From: an uncultured Pseudomonadales bacterium
GTDB taxonomy: Bacteria > Pseudomonadota > Gammaproteobacteria > Pseudomonadales > Azotimanducaceae
DNA length: 64,000 nt
Assembly: GCA_937921865.1 (NCBI GenBank)
Contig: CAKZWF010000045.1
Location: 1 to 64,000, forward strand
Direction of reading: 5' to 3'
The notes under the pieces are model-generated. The model was given only the letters and a program-made list of their open reading frames with translations, did no database searches and had not been told where the DNA came from. Shown here in pieces: positions 19,483 through 28,130 of the stretch. Each line of letters opens with the position of its first letter. Position 1 is the stretch's first letter. The position numbers and the translations under genes were made by a program.

Positions 19483-20142
19483 TCAGAAATTACTGGCTAA
19501 CGTTTGCAATGCAGACACTATGGTATCAGCTTGCTGTGGATATTTTATGAAGCCGTGGTAGTGACCGCGAGGATTGATGATAACGATGTTAGCGGTGTGA
19601 TCCACGGTATAGCCGTTTGGATCTGCTTCACCATCCGCGCCAGCAAGCGGCACCTTGGCGAAGGCGACGTTCACAGCCGTTGCCAGTTCCGCCACTCCGG
19701 CAACGCTACCACGCACACCGGTGAAGGAGTCAGAAAAGGCGTGTGTATAGCGCGCCAGCAGTTCCGGGGTATCGCGCTCCGGATCAACGCTGACCCGGAC
19801 ACCGCGGAACGCATCCGCCAGTGGCTCATCGAGTTCTTCGAGACGCGTCTGTGCCTGTCCCATCACCGCCATGGTGGTCGGACAGATATCAGGGCAATTG
19901 GTGAAGCCAAAGAATATGAAGGTCCAGCCACCCTGGAGCGATGCGTTGTCAAAGACTTCGGCGTCGGCGGTCTCCAGTACAAATGATGGCAGCTCACGGG
20001 GCACTGGCAGCAGCAGCACACCTCGAGTGCGCAGTTCTTCCTCACTCAGCATCGGTGTTCGAGTGACGCTGTAAACAAACAGGCCTACTACCAGGGCCAC
20101 AAAGCCAAGACAGAGGCCGAGGGTAACGTGCAGAGGTTTCAT
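19483..20142 (-). CDS. SCO1/SenC copper chaperone
   Basis: 219-residue membrane-anchored thioredoxin-fold protein that delivers copper to the CuA site of oxidase subunit II. N-terminal helix (about 7-27), copper ligands C83 and C87 (NCPDIC) and H182 (TVDHTAN). It follows ctaB in the oxidase assembly block, as in Pseudomonas (PA0114). egtB coding begins at or just before its stop. Confidence 0.94.
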   Translation of the reverse strand: MKPLHVTLGLCLGFVALVVGLFVYSVTRTPMLSEEELRTRGVLLLPVPRELPSFVLETADAEVFDNASLQGGWTFIFFGFTNCPDICPTTMAVMGQAQTRLEELDEPLADAFRGVRVSVDPERDTPELLARYTHAFSDSFTGVRGSVAGVAELATAVNVAFAKVPLAGADGEADPNGYTVDHTANIVIINPRGHYHGFIKYPQQADTIVSALQTLASNF

Positions 20143-20197
20143 GTTCTCGCCTGTGTGGAGGAGTGATTAGATTCCGAACTGAGCAGAAATTTCCGGC

Positions 20198-21109
20198 TCA
20201 GCGACCCAGCACTCCGATGTTGTTTACCACCAGATAGTGATCGACGACCAGCACCACAAACAGCACCATCAGATAGACGATCGAGTAACGGAATGTTTCG
20301 ATGGGTGCCCGTGGATTTTTCGCCCGCATCAGCTCGATGGCCCAGTAGAGAAATCCTGCACCAAGCGCCAGCGCACCCGCCAGATAGAGCAACCCGCTCA
20401 TGCCAATCACAAACGGCAACAGGCTGCCGGCGATCAGGATCAAGGTGTAGTAGAGGATGTGCAGACGAGTGTAGGCGTCGCCATGGGTTACCGGCAGCAT
20501 GGGTACGTCTACCGAGGCGTATTCGTCTTTTCTGTCCAGCGCCAGGGCCCAGAAGTGTGGTGGTGTCCAGGCAAAAATAATCAGCACCAGCAGCAATCCC
20601 CCCGGATCTACGCTGTTGCTGATGGCCGTCCACCCGAACAGCGGTGGTGCGGCACCAAACAGCCCGCCAATGACAATATTCTGGGGTGTGGCACGCTTTA
20701 AAAACAGCGTGTAGATCAGACCGTAGCCCACCCAGCTGGCAAGGTTCAACCAGGCGGTCAGCGGGTTAACCAGAAAATACAGGACGACCATACCGGTGAT
20801 ACCGGTAAGCGCTGAAAAGATCAGCCCTTGTCGGAAACCAACCCTCCCGGTGGCCACCGGGCGTGCCCGGGTCCGCGCCATTCGGGCATCAATTTCCGCG
20901 TCGGCAATGTGATTGACCACCGCCGCACTGCCCGCTACCAGGGCAATACCAATCAGCCCGAACACCAGCTTATCCAGCGGGACCATGCCCGGCACAGCCA
21001 GGAACATGCCAACCAGCGCGCACAGCAGCATCAACAACACCACGCGCGGCTTGGTCATCTCAAGATAGTCGCGCCAGCTGGCGCTCTGGGTGGCAGTCAG
21101 TGTGGTCAA
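20198..21109 (-). CDS. ctaB: Protoheme IX farnesyltransferase (heme O synthase)
   Basis: 303-residue UbiA-family enzyme that adds the farnesyl tail to heme b, giving heme O. The allylic diphosphate-binding motif NHIADAEIDARM and the second Asp-rich loop (LALDRKDEYASVD) are visible among about nine helices. The start is TTG at 21109 (MTTLTATQSASWRDY); no better start is seen. In Pseudomonas, heme A synthase (ctaA) immediately precedes this gene; here only 70 bp separate it from the SCO-like gene and ctaA is absent. Confidence 0.93.
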   Translation of the reverse strand: MTTLTATQSASWRDYLEMTKPRVVLLMLLCALVGMFLAVPGMVPLDKLVFGLIGIALVAGSAAVVNHIADAEIDARMARTRARPVATGRVGFRQGLIFSALTGITGMVVLYFLVNPLTAWLNLASWVGYGLIYTLFLKRATPQNIVIGGLFGAAPPLFGWTAISNSVDPGGLLLVLIIFAWTPPHFWALALDRKDEYASVDVPMLPVTHGDAYTRLHILYYTLILIAGSLLPFVIGMSGLLYLAGALALGAGFLYWAIELMRAKNPRAPIETFRYSIVYLMVLFVVLVVDHYLVVNNIGVLGR

Positions 21110-21179
21110 CGGATCATGCTCGTATCAGCGGGGCGCGGTATATTACTCGAATCTGAGTCTGTCGGCATCGTCGTCTCCT

Positions 21180-21773
21180 TCAACCAATCTGAGAGAGCTT
21201 CAGGAGTTTTTTGAGGTCGTCGAGGACCGGTTTACCGGCGTCCTGAAGCGGGTAGAAGAAAACCAGATTGCCTATCGGATCGACGATATAGATACCTCTC
21301 TGCAGTCGCTGGCGCGAGGCTTCAGGTCGAGTGATCAGATGCAGCGCTTTCGGGTACGGCGCGAGATAGTCATCTGCGGCAATGCTGCCATCACTGACCA
21401 GGGCCCGGGATACCCGGGAAGCTTCTTTATTCAGCAGAATGTGCAATTGGCGCGATTGCAGCAACGCGTGTTCACACTGAGCATCACATAGATTGTCCGC
21501 GTTAACCAGCAACCACCACTGGTCGCTCTCACCCAGCGGCGCACCGGCTTCGGTGACCAGACCAAGGTCTGTGATATGCACCGGGGGGTCCACGAACTCA
21601 CCGTTATTGGTGGTGCCCCAAACGCCCGAGCCCTGGGTGAAATAGAACAACAGATAGGCACCACCCAGGGACAGAAACGAAATCCCAAAAATCACCAGCA
21701 TGGAGCGGCGGTTCTTACGAAGATTGCGCTGCCCGGCCGAATTGTCAGTCTGTTCTACCATTACCTCTACCAT
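21180..21773 (-). CDS. SCO-like thioredoxin-fold membrane protein lacking the copper His
   Basis: 197 residues. One N-terminal transmembrane helix (about 24-46) precedes a periplasmic domain. It has a CXXXC motif (C96-DAQ-C100) where SCO proteins have theirs, and an SCO-like strand IYIVDPIGNLVFFYP, in which the copper-binding His of SCO (VDH) is replaced by Pro (D165-P166). The equivalent Pseudomonas position (PA0111, between SURF1 and ctaA) holds an uncharacterised protein. Likely role: oxidase assembly, perhaps as a thiol reductase rather than a copper carrier (inference). Three close ATGs exist (21791, 21773, 21761); the middle one follows GGGA by 7 nt. It overlaps surf1 by 29 bp. Confidence 0.82.
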   Translation of the reverse strand: MVEVMVEQTDNSAGQRNLRKNRRSMLVIFGISFLSLGGAYLLFYFTQGSGVWGTTNNGEFVDPPVHITDLGLVTEAGAPLGESDQWWLLVNADNLCDAQCEHALLQSRQLHILLNKEASRVSRALVSDGSIAADDYLAPYPKALHLITRPEASRQRLQRGIYIVDPIGNLVFFYPLQDAGKPVLDDLKKLLKLSQIG

Positions 21774-22500
21774 CACCAGATCCCGTTGCACGCTCCCGGC
21801 GCGCGGTCATTGTAAATCCATAAAGCACAAAACCCACCACCAACACACCAGCCAGCAGAAACCATTGCACCGCATAACCGGTGTGCTTTTCATGGCTCAC
21901 GGGAATCAGCAGCGGCGCAGCTTCAAGCACACCCGGCTGACCCGCTTCCAGGCGCAGCTCCACGGCTTCGCTGTTAAGCAACGGGCCCAGGGTGTTCACA
22001 TCCAGCCGCTGGATCCTCTTAGGCCACTCCTGTTCCCAGCGGTCTTCTTCCAGCAGCGGTACCAGCCCGGTATCCGGCCAGACCACAACAACCAGTTCAC
22101 AGGGCTGCTCTGACACCTGGATGTCGGGCAATTCATCGCGACGCTCAGGTGCGGCCAGCCAGCCACGATTGACCAACCAACTGCGCCCGTCTTGCGCCTG
22201 AAAACGGGTAATGACCCAGTATCCGACCCTGCCGGCGCTGACCTGATTGTCCAACAACACCTGCCGGCTAGAGTCATAGCGCCCACTCAACCGCAGTCGA
22301 CTGAACGCAGTTGCGGCAGGGTCTGCTGGTGGCAGAACGGGCAGCATGCCCTGCCGTTCGAGATAGCTAGTCTCATAACGACGCTTTTCGTCCGCCCGAT
22401 CCAGCTGCCAGTTGCCCAGCCATAACAATATCGGCAGGACCAGCAGGACCAGCAGAACCATCCGGCCACCCGGCCGAAATCGCCTTTGATGCTCTGTCAT
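21745..22500 (-). CDS. SURF1-family cytochrome oxidase assembly protein
   Basis: 251 residues with the SURF1 architecture: an N-terminal helix (about 13-29, followed by LGNWQLDRADEKR), a periplasmic domain (RLSGRYD, VLLDNQVSAGRVGYWVIT, VNRGWL) and a C-terminal helix (about 213-233). SURF1 assists heme a insertion into oxidase subunit I. It sits in the expected place between the DUF2909 gene and the SCO-like gene. Confidence 0.92.
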   Translation of the reverse strand: MTEHQRRFRPGGRMVLLVLLVLPILLWLGNWQLDRADEKRRYETSYLERQGMLPVLPPADPAATAFSRLRLSGRYDSSRQVLLDNQVSAGRVGYWVITRFQAQDGRSWLVNRGWLAAPERRDELPDIQVSEQPCELVVVVWPDTGLVPLLEEDRWEQEWPKRIQRLDVNTLGPLLNSEAVELRLEAGQPGVLEAAPLLIPVSHEKHTGYAVQWFLLAGVLVVGFVLYGFTMTARRERATGSGDGRGNGRTD

Positions 22501-22628
22501 CTGAATGCGCCGGGGGCGAAATCAGCAAGTCCATCTGCCACCAGGTACAAATCCCATCCGCGCGGCGAATGGGTTAAAGTACTGTTCATTCCTGCCCGCC
22601 AGTACCAACCCGATGAGGGGTCTCGAAC

Positions 22629-22922
22629 TTGCTGAAAGTCATCATTGTAATTCTGCTGATTGGCGTCATCGTCAGCCTGTTCAGCGGTCTGTTTTTCCTG
22701 TTTAAAGACGCCGACAGGACCGACTCTCGACGAACGCTTCATGCGCTTGGGATTCGGGTGACACTCGCAGCCGCCTTGCTGGCGACGGTATTCTACGGTT
22801 TCTACACCGGTCAGCTCAGGCTGGGCACCAATGCTCCCTGGCACCAGGAAGCCGCGCAGACGCAACCTCGAACACTCTCTGAGCCCGCTGGACCTGGTGA
22901 ACAGACCAATCCGACGCCCTGA
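22629..22922 (+). CDS. DUF2909 twin-transmembrane small protein
   Basis: 97 residues with two hydrophobic helices (about 3-26 and 40-60) separated by a charged turn (FKDADRTDSRRT), followed by a Pro/Gln/Thr-rich tail. It belongs to the DUF2909 family that sits inside Pseudomonas aa3 oxidase clusters (PA0109 position), likewise opposite in orientation to the neighbouring cox genes. The start is TTG at 22629 (MLKVII), 8 nt after AGGGGT. The function is unknown. Confidence 0.85.
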   Translation: MLKVIIVILLIGVIVSLFSGLFFLFKDADRTDSRRTLHALGIRVTLAAALLATVFYGFYTGQLRLGTNAPWHQEAAQTQPRTLSEPAGPGEQTNPTP

Positions 22923-22950
22923 CGGCGTCGGCCGGCGGGTGTCGTCTAAC

Positions 22951-23865
22951 TCAGAATACGTAGACGAAGAAGAACAGGCACAGCCAGACCACGTCAACAA
23001 AGTGCCAGTACCAGGACGCGGACTCGAAGCCAAAGCAGTCTTCAGGCTTGAAGTGATTTTTAAACGCCCGGAACAGCATCACCATCAACATGAAGGTACC
23101 GAGGGTCACGTGAAAACCGTGAAAACCCGTCAGCAGGAAAAACGTTGAACCATAGATGCCGCTGGAGAGGGTGAGGCCCAACTCCTGATAAGCGTGAATG
23201 TACTCTTCAACCTGAAGGATCAGGAAGGCAATCCCAAGCAAAACCGTCAGACCGAGCCAGCTCAGCAGTTTGGTTCGCTGCTGATCCTTTATCGCTGTGT
23301 GGGCAAAGTGCACGGTGACACTGGAGGTCAGCAGAATGACCGTGTTCCAGAAGGGTAGATAGCCACCCCAGCTGGCTACTCCTGGAGACGCCATGCTTTC
23401 GCCAGGATTCGTGAACACGCTGGGATCAGGATTACTGACTACTGGCCATACCGCTTCGAACTCGGGCCACAGGTATTCGCCGGTAATGGCCTTGTCGCCT
23501 TCACCACCCAGCCAGCTCAGCACGAAGTGGCGAGCATAGAACAGCGCACCGAAGAATGCGGCGAAAAACATCACCTCAGAAAAGATGAACCAGCCCATCC
23601 CCCAGACGAAAGAGCGATTCAGCTGAGGACTGTATAGACCCTGCTGGTTTTCTTCGATCACCTTGGCAAACCAGGCAAACAGAACAACAGCAAGCAACAC
23701 CAGACCGATCAGCGTCAGGGTGATGTTCGGCTCGTCGCCTGCTTTCAGGTCATTCAACCAGACAGCGCCGCCGCCCAGCATCAGGAATATGGCCAAAGCC
23801 ACCCAGACCGGGTACCAGCCGTTTTCCGGCACGTAGTAAGCCGAATGGTCAGTTCCGCTAGACAT
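22951..23865 (-). CDS. coxC: Cytochrome c oxidase subunit III
   Basis: 304-residue seven-helix subunit III, which stabilises proton uptake by subunit I. Characteristic segments: FSEVMFFAAFFGALFYARH, QVEEYIHAYQELGLTLSSG, TGFHGFHVTLGT and the end WYWHFVDVVWLCLFFFVYVF. The ATG at 23865 follows AGAGGGAG by 5-6 nt. The frame is open 30 codons upstream, but those residues are not family-like. 121 bp separate it from cox11. Confidence 0.95.
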   Translation of the reverse strand: MSSGTDHSAYYVPENGWYPVWVALAIFLMLGGGAVWLNDLKAGDEPNITLTLIGLVLLAVVLFAWFAKVIEENQQGLYSPQLNRSFVWGMGWFIFSEVMFFAAFFGALFYARHFVLSWLGGEGDKAITGEYLWPEFEAVWPVVSNPDPSVFTNPGESMASPGVASWGGYLPFWNTVILLTSSVTVHFAHTAIKDQQRTKLLSWLGLTVLLGIAFLILQVEEYIHAYQELGLTLSSGIYGSTFFLLTGFHGFHVTLGTFMLMVMLFRAFKNHFKPEDCFGFESASWYWHFVDVVWLCLFFFVYVF

Positions 23866-23986
23866 GAATACTCCCTCTAAACAATGCTTTGCGCATAGCG
23901 CGCTTTCAAAATTCTCTCGATCCAGCCAGGCGCCCTCGACACCCGGCCTTGCCACTCACAACCGTGGCCCATTATCTGCGATGCAG

Positions 23987-24586
23987 CTAGTCCGCCCCGG
24001 CTCCAGCCGATTGCTGCGCCGCGCTGCTCGGTCCATTCAAGACCTCTTCCGAAGCAAAGCCGGTAACATCAAACAACGCATAGCTGAGCGATATCGACTG
24101 CACATTGGCAGGCAGATCGCTATCAACAATAAAGCGCATCGGCATCTCCATCTCTTCACCGGGTTCTAACAACTGGTGGTTGAAACAGAAACACTCGGTC
24201 TTATGAAAGTAATCAGTAGCCGAGGTTGGAACAACAGATGGTACCGCCTGCCCGATCATGCGCCTGTTGGTCGTGTTCTTCACATAGAAGTTCACTTCCT
24301 TGAGCTGGCCGGGATGAACCCTGACGCCATTTTTCTCCGACCAGAAATCCCAGGACATGCCACCGTTAGTGTTGGTGATGAAATTCACCTTCACCAGCCG
24401 GTTTTTGTCTACCCGGGTTTCGGCGGGATCATAAGCATAGGGACCGCCGGTTTTGCCACCCAGGCCGGTGATGTCACAAAGAAGATCGTACAAAGGCACC
24501 AGCGCAAAACCGAAGCCGAACATGCCTACAACAATCAGGCAAAGTTTCAGCGCGGTTTTACGAATGACCGGTGATTGCGCGCTCAT
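23987..24586 (-). CDS. ctaG: Cytochrome c oxidase assembly protein Cox11 (CtaG)
   Basis: 199-residue membrane-anchored copper chaperone that inserts CuB into subunit I. N-terminal helix (about 11-33), then an immunoglobulin-like domain with the copper-binding ECFCF motif (C132, C134). C37, just after the helix, is the third conserved cysteine. It lies between coxA and coxC as in Pseudomonas. Confidence 0.95.
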   Translation of the reverse strand: MSAQSPVIRKTALKLCLIVVGMFGFGFALVPLYDLLCDITGLGGKTGGPYAYDPAETRVDKNRLVKVNFITNTNGGMSWDFWSEKNGVRVHPGQLKEVNFYVKNTTNRRMIGQAVPSVVPTSATDYFHKTECFCFNHQLLEPGEEMEMPMRFIVDSDLPANVQSISLSYALFDVTGFASEEVLNGPSSAAQQSAGAGAD

Positions 24587-24615
24587 CTAGTGTCTTTCCT
24601 CCTGCCAGCCGTCGC

Positions 24616-26220
24616 TCAGGAATGAGCGTCGGCATCGGTGATTTTCGGTGGCTCAGTGAAACTGTGGTACGGCGCCGGTGACGGCAAGGTCCACTCAAGT
24701 CCATGAGCGCCTTCCCAGACTCTATCGGTTGCCGGTTGGCCACTGCGGATCGCTTTGATGACGATGTACATCAGCAGCAACTGAGAGAAACCGAAGATGA
24801 ACGCCCCGCAGCTGGAGATCATGTTGAAGTCTGCAAACTGCAGCGCGTAGTCGGGAATACGGCGCGGCATTCCGGCCAGACCCGAGAAGTGCTGCGGGAA
24901 GAAGGTCACGTTCACGCCAATGAACGACAACCAGAAGTGCAGCTTGCCGAGTTTCTCGTCATACATCCGTCCGCACCACTTCGGCAGCCAGTAGTAAACG
25001 GCGGCAATAATCGAGAACAACGCACCCGGAACCAGCACATAGTGGAAGTGAGCCACGACAAAGTAGGTGTCGTGGTACTGATAGTCGACCGGGGTAATGG
25101 CCAGCATCAGCCCGGAGAAGCCACCAATTGTAAACAACACGACAAAGGCAATGGCAAACAACATCGGCGTCTCAAAAGTCATCGAGCCCTGCCACATGGT
25201 GGCGACCCAGTTGAAGACTTTCACGCCGGTGGGGATCGCAATCAGCATGGTCGAGTACATGAAGAACAGTTGACCCGCCAGCGGCATCCCCACGGTGAAC
25301 ATATGGTGAGCCCAGACGATGAAGGACAGGAACGCAATACTTGCGGTGGCATAGACCATCGAGTCATAGCCGAACAGTGGCTTGCGGGCAAAAGTCGGAA
25401 TGATGGCCGAGACGATGCCGAACGCCGGCAGAATCATGATGTAGACCTCGGGGTGACCGAAGAACCAGAAGATATGCTGGAACATCACCGGATCACCACC
25501 ACCGGCTGCGTTAAAGAAGCTGGTGCCGAAGTGAATGTCGAACAGCATCATCGTCACCGCGCCAGCCAGAACCGGCATCACTGCCAGCAGCAGATAGGCG
25601 GTGATCAGCCAGGTCCAGACGAACAGCGGCATTTTCATCAGGGTCATACCCGGAGCCCGCATATTCAGGATCGTGGCAATGATATTGATGCTGCCCATGA
25701 TTGATGACGCACCCATCATGTGCACACCGAAGATAAAGAAGGTGACGGTCTCGGGGGCGTAGGTTGTCGACAGCGGTGCATAGAAGGTCCAACCGAAGTT
25801 CGGGCCGCCTGCCTCCATGAACAGTGTCGATATCAACATGCCGAATGCAAACGGCAGGATCCAGAAGGACAGGTTATTCATGCGCGGCAGCGCCATGTCC
25901 GGCGCCCCCACCATCATCGGTACCAGCCAGTTCGCCAGACCCACAAACGCAGGCATGATCGCGCCGAAAACCATGATGAGACCGTGGTTGGTGGTCATCT
26001 GATTGAAAAACTCAGGGGCCACGAACTGCAGGCCGGGCTGAAACAGCTCAGCACGAATGATCAGTGCCATCGTGCCGCCGATCAGCAGCATGAGAAAGGC
26101 GAACCACAGATACAGAGTACCGATGTCTTTGTGATTGGTGGTAAACAACCATCGGGCCAGGCCTGCAGCCGGGCCGTGGTGGTCGTGGTGGTCGTGACTT
26201 GCGTCGATTACTTCACTCAT
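24616..26220 (-). CDS. coxA: Cytochrome c oxidase subunit I (aa3-type)
   Basis: 534-residue twelve-helix catalytic subunit. Low-spin heme ligands H79 (NHGLIM) and H393, high-spin ligand H391 (AHFHY), CuB ligands H256 (GHPEVY, with cross-linked Y260), H305 and H306. The E of GHPEVY and D108 mark a type A1 proton channel. An oxidase of this type is expected to carry heme A, so the missing ctaA in the cluster matters. The N-terminus is His/Asp-rich. It follows coxB by 10 bp. Confidence 0.97.
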   Translation of the reverse strand: MSEVIDASHDHHDHHGPAAGLARWLFTTNHKDIGTLYLWFAFLMLLIGGTMALIIRAELFQPGLQFVAPEFFNQMTTNHGLIMVFGAIMPAFVGLANWLVPMMVGAPDMALPRMNNLSFWILPFAFGMLISTLFMEAGGPNFGWTFYAPLSTTYAPETVTFFIFGVHMMGASSIMGSINIIATILNMRAPGMTLMKMPLFVWTWLITAYLLLAVMPVLAGAVTMMLFDIHFGTSFFNAAGGGDPVMFQHIFWFFGHPEVYIMILPAFGIVSAIIPTFARKPLFGYDSMVYATASIAFLSFIVWAHHMFTVGMPLAGQLFFMYSTMLIAIPTGVKVFNWVATMWQGSMTFETPMLFAIAFVVLFTIGGFSGLMLAITPVDYQYHDTYFVVAHFHYVLVPGALFSIIAAVYYWLPKWCGRMYDEKLGKLHFWLSFIGVNVTFFPQHFSGLAGMPRRIPDYALQFADFNMISSCGAFIFGFSQLLLMYIVIKAIRSGQPATDRVWEGAHGLEWTLPSPAPYHSFTEPPKITDADAHS

Positions 26221-26230
26221 TACCTATTCC

Positions 26231-27391
26231 TCACTCCTGGCCGGCCATGTATTCGATGACATCGCGCGGCTGTGTCTCATCACCCACATTGTTGCTCCAG
26301 GCGTGGCGCTCGTAATGGGTCACCGCGGCAATCTGAGCAGCGTCGAGCTGTCGGCCGAAGGCCTGCATCGCTGTGCCCTGCTTGCCGTTTACGATGATGT
26401 CCAGATGGTCTTCTAGAGGACCAATCGCGATGGCGCTACCATCAAGCGCCGGAAACACCGGCGGCACACCTTTACCGTTGGGCATATGGCAGGAAGCGCA
26501 GAAGGTGCCATACACGGCTTCGCCTTCCGCCATCAGCTCTTCTGGCGTGAATACTTTCGACAGTGCCTCTTTGCGAATCTCTTCTGCTTCAAGCTGCTCG
26601 ACATACCAGGCGTCGTACTCAGCTTCCGGCATGGCCTCGACCACGATAGGCATGAAGCCGTGATCTTTTCCGCACAGTTCGGTGCACTGACCCCGGTAGA
26701 CGCCGGGCTCTTCAACGATGGTCCACAGTTCATTGACCATCCCTGGGATCGCATCGCGCTTGATGCCGAAGTCCGGTACCCACCAGGCGTGGATGACATC
26801 TTCGGACGTAATCAGGAAGCGGACTTTACGATTGGTGGGAATCCGCAGCGGTTTGTCGACCTCCAGCAGATAATGTTCACCTTTCGCTGCCTGATTCTGG
26901 ATTTCATTCTGCGGTGTGGCCATGGTGCTGAAAAAACCAAAGGTCCGGTTGAAGTCGTCGTCCAGATACTTGTACTGCCACTTCCACTGGTAACCGCGGA
27001 CTTCGACCGTCATGTCCTCGCCACCGGTGTCATACATGGACACCAGTACTTTTGTTGCCGGCCAGGCCATTGCGATCAGAATCAGCGTTGGCACCAGCGT
27101 CCAGGCTATTTCCAGCTTGGTGCTTTCATGGAACTGTGCAGGCACAGCACCCGCTGACTTCCGGTGATGGATCACCGACCAGAAGATCAGTCCGAATACC
27201 ACCACCCCGATTACTACACAGATCCAGAAGATCAGCATATGCAGATCGTAAACAGAGCGGCTGATATCCGTGACCCCCTGCCTCATGTTGAGCTCGTCCG
27301 CTCCCAACCCTGTCACCGACAGGGCTGCCGCCATAGCAGCAACAGGCTTAAGCCAGTTATTTTTCACCTTCACCTTCCAGGCACCTTGCAT
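26231..27391 (-). CDS. coxB: Cytochrome c oxidase subunit II with fused cytochrome c (caa3-like)
   Basis: About 386 residues: signal peptide, two helices, a CuA domain (HAWW, then CTELCGKDHGFMP with both Cys, His and Met ligands) and a C-terminal cytochrome c domain (CASCHMPNGKG). The fused heme lets the oxidase take electrons from cytochrome c within one polypeptide. ATG at 27391 is the first after the non-conserved upstream part; GTG at 27367, behind GGAAGG with a 5-nt spacer, gives a cleaner signal peptide (MKNNWLKPVAAM) and may be the true start. Confidence 0.94.
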   Translation of the reverse strand: MQGAWKVKVKNNWLKPVAAMAAALSVTGLGADELNMRQGVTDISRSVYDLHMLIFWICVVIGVVVFGLIFWSVIHHRKSAGAVPAQFHESTKLEIAWTLVPTLILIAMAWPATKVLVSMYDTGGEDMTVEVRGYQWKWQYKYLDDDFNRTFGFFSTMATPQNEIQNQAAKGEHYLLEVDKPLRIPTNRKVRFLITSEDVIHAWWVPDFGIKRDAIPGMVNELWTIVEEPGVYRGQCTELCGKDHGFMPIVVEAMPEAEYDAWYVEQLEAEEIRKEALSKVFTPEELMAEGEAVYGTFCASCHMPNGKGVPPVFPALDGSAIAIGPLEDHLDIIVNGKQGTAMQAFGRQLDAAQIAAVTHYERHAWSNNVGDETQPRDVIEYMAGQE

Positions 27392-27839
27392 CAGATAAAT
27401 TCTGTTTATTCCCTTCGCCCCGTCTACCGCACTGACAACGTGCAGCAACAGGGCTACCCGCCTGAACCCGAAACGTCGAACCCCACCGCACTCAATAGAG
27501 CCGGTACGAGTTTCTAGTCGAATCTCAAGCAAGCCCCGAACACACCTTTCTGGACACTAGCGCAGATTCAGGTAGTGATGCACACGTGTTTCCCCGTAGT
27601 TGCCGCTTGCAGAGCCTCAGCCAAGGAGTGACCTCGCCTGAAACCGGCCTGTGGCATTCGGGTTTAACTCGTTTGCGTCAATTGAACCTGATGGCTCTGG
27701 ACTCGAGCCCCGTGAGAAACGCGGCTCAAGGCCACGTTCGGGATGCCCGACAGATTATACCGACGAAGGGTGATAACTCAACAAAACCAGAGGCTTGTCC
27801 GATCTCAATAGAAACTGGATTATCTCGCCATGAGCGAAT
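27392..27839. other. 448-bp region upstream of coxB
   Basis: No convincing gene. Reading frames are open in several places, but their products are basic, low-hydrophobicity and unlike any family I know. The region carries a candidate minus-strand promoter (27754-27781), which would leave a coxB leader of about 350 nt. I saw no terminator between the yheV-like gene and coxB. Confidence 0.55.
27754..27781 (-). promoter_or_regulatory. Candidate sigma-70 promoter for the cox operon
   Basis: On the minus strand, TTGAGT (27781-27776), a 16-nt spacer and a perfect TATAAT (27759-27754). It is the best match in the 448-bp gap and points at coxB. The start of transcription would be near 27747, leaving a leader of about 350 nt. 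Not verified; the spacer is one base short of ideal. Confidence 0.4.
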
Positions 27840-28130
27840 TCAGCTTTTCGGCGGCCGAGGATCAATAATTTTCACCCGGCTGATCTGTTCCGAGTCCTGG
27901 CCCTTGCCACCTGACTGATTGGCACGATCCACTTCGGTCGCCGGTGGTCTTGAGAACCTGGTCCCGGGCAGAGCTCCCGCGGCCGGTGGGGTAGCATCGC
28001 TGAAGCCACAGGCCACACAGCGTCTTTCGCCCTCATCAGCATTGCCGATCAGCACGATCCGATCCATCACATGGCAGGATGGACAGACCGCTCCGGCAAT
28101 GAACTGGGGTCTGGGGGTTGTTTCAGGCAT
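27840..28130 (-). CDS. YheV-like DUF2387 putative metal-binding protein
   Basis: 96 residues. The N-terminal half matches the YheV/DUF2387 family: FIAGAVCPSCHVMDRIVL, then RRCVACGFSD, two CXXC pairs suggesting a zinc ribbon. The C-terminal half is Pro/Arg-rich and looks disordered. Function unknown. It lies 143 bp after aroE on the same strand. Confidence 0.85.
   Translation of the reverse strand: MPETTPRPQFIAGAVCPSCHVMDRIVLIGNADEGERRCVACGFSDATPPAAGALPGTRFSRPPATEVDRANQSGGKGQDSEQISRVKIIDPRPPKS

Noticed and set aside
24703-25704. A 333-codon open frame antisense to coxA
   Set aside because: The product is extremely His/Gln/Arg-rich, as expected from the reverse of a membrane protein gene; no evidence of coding.
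27586-27918. A 110-codon frame upstream of the oxidase cluster, plus strand
   Set aside because: No family resemblance, overlaps the yheV-like gene on the opposite strand, and lies across the predicted cox promoter.
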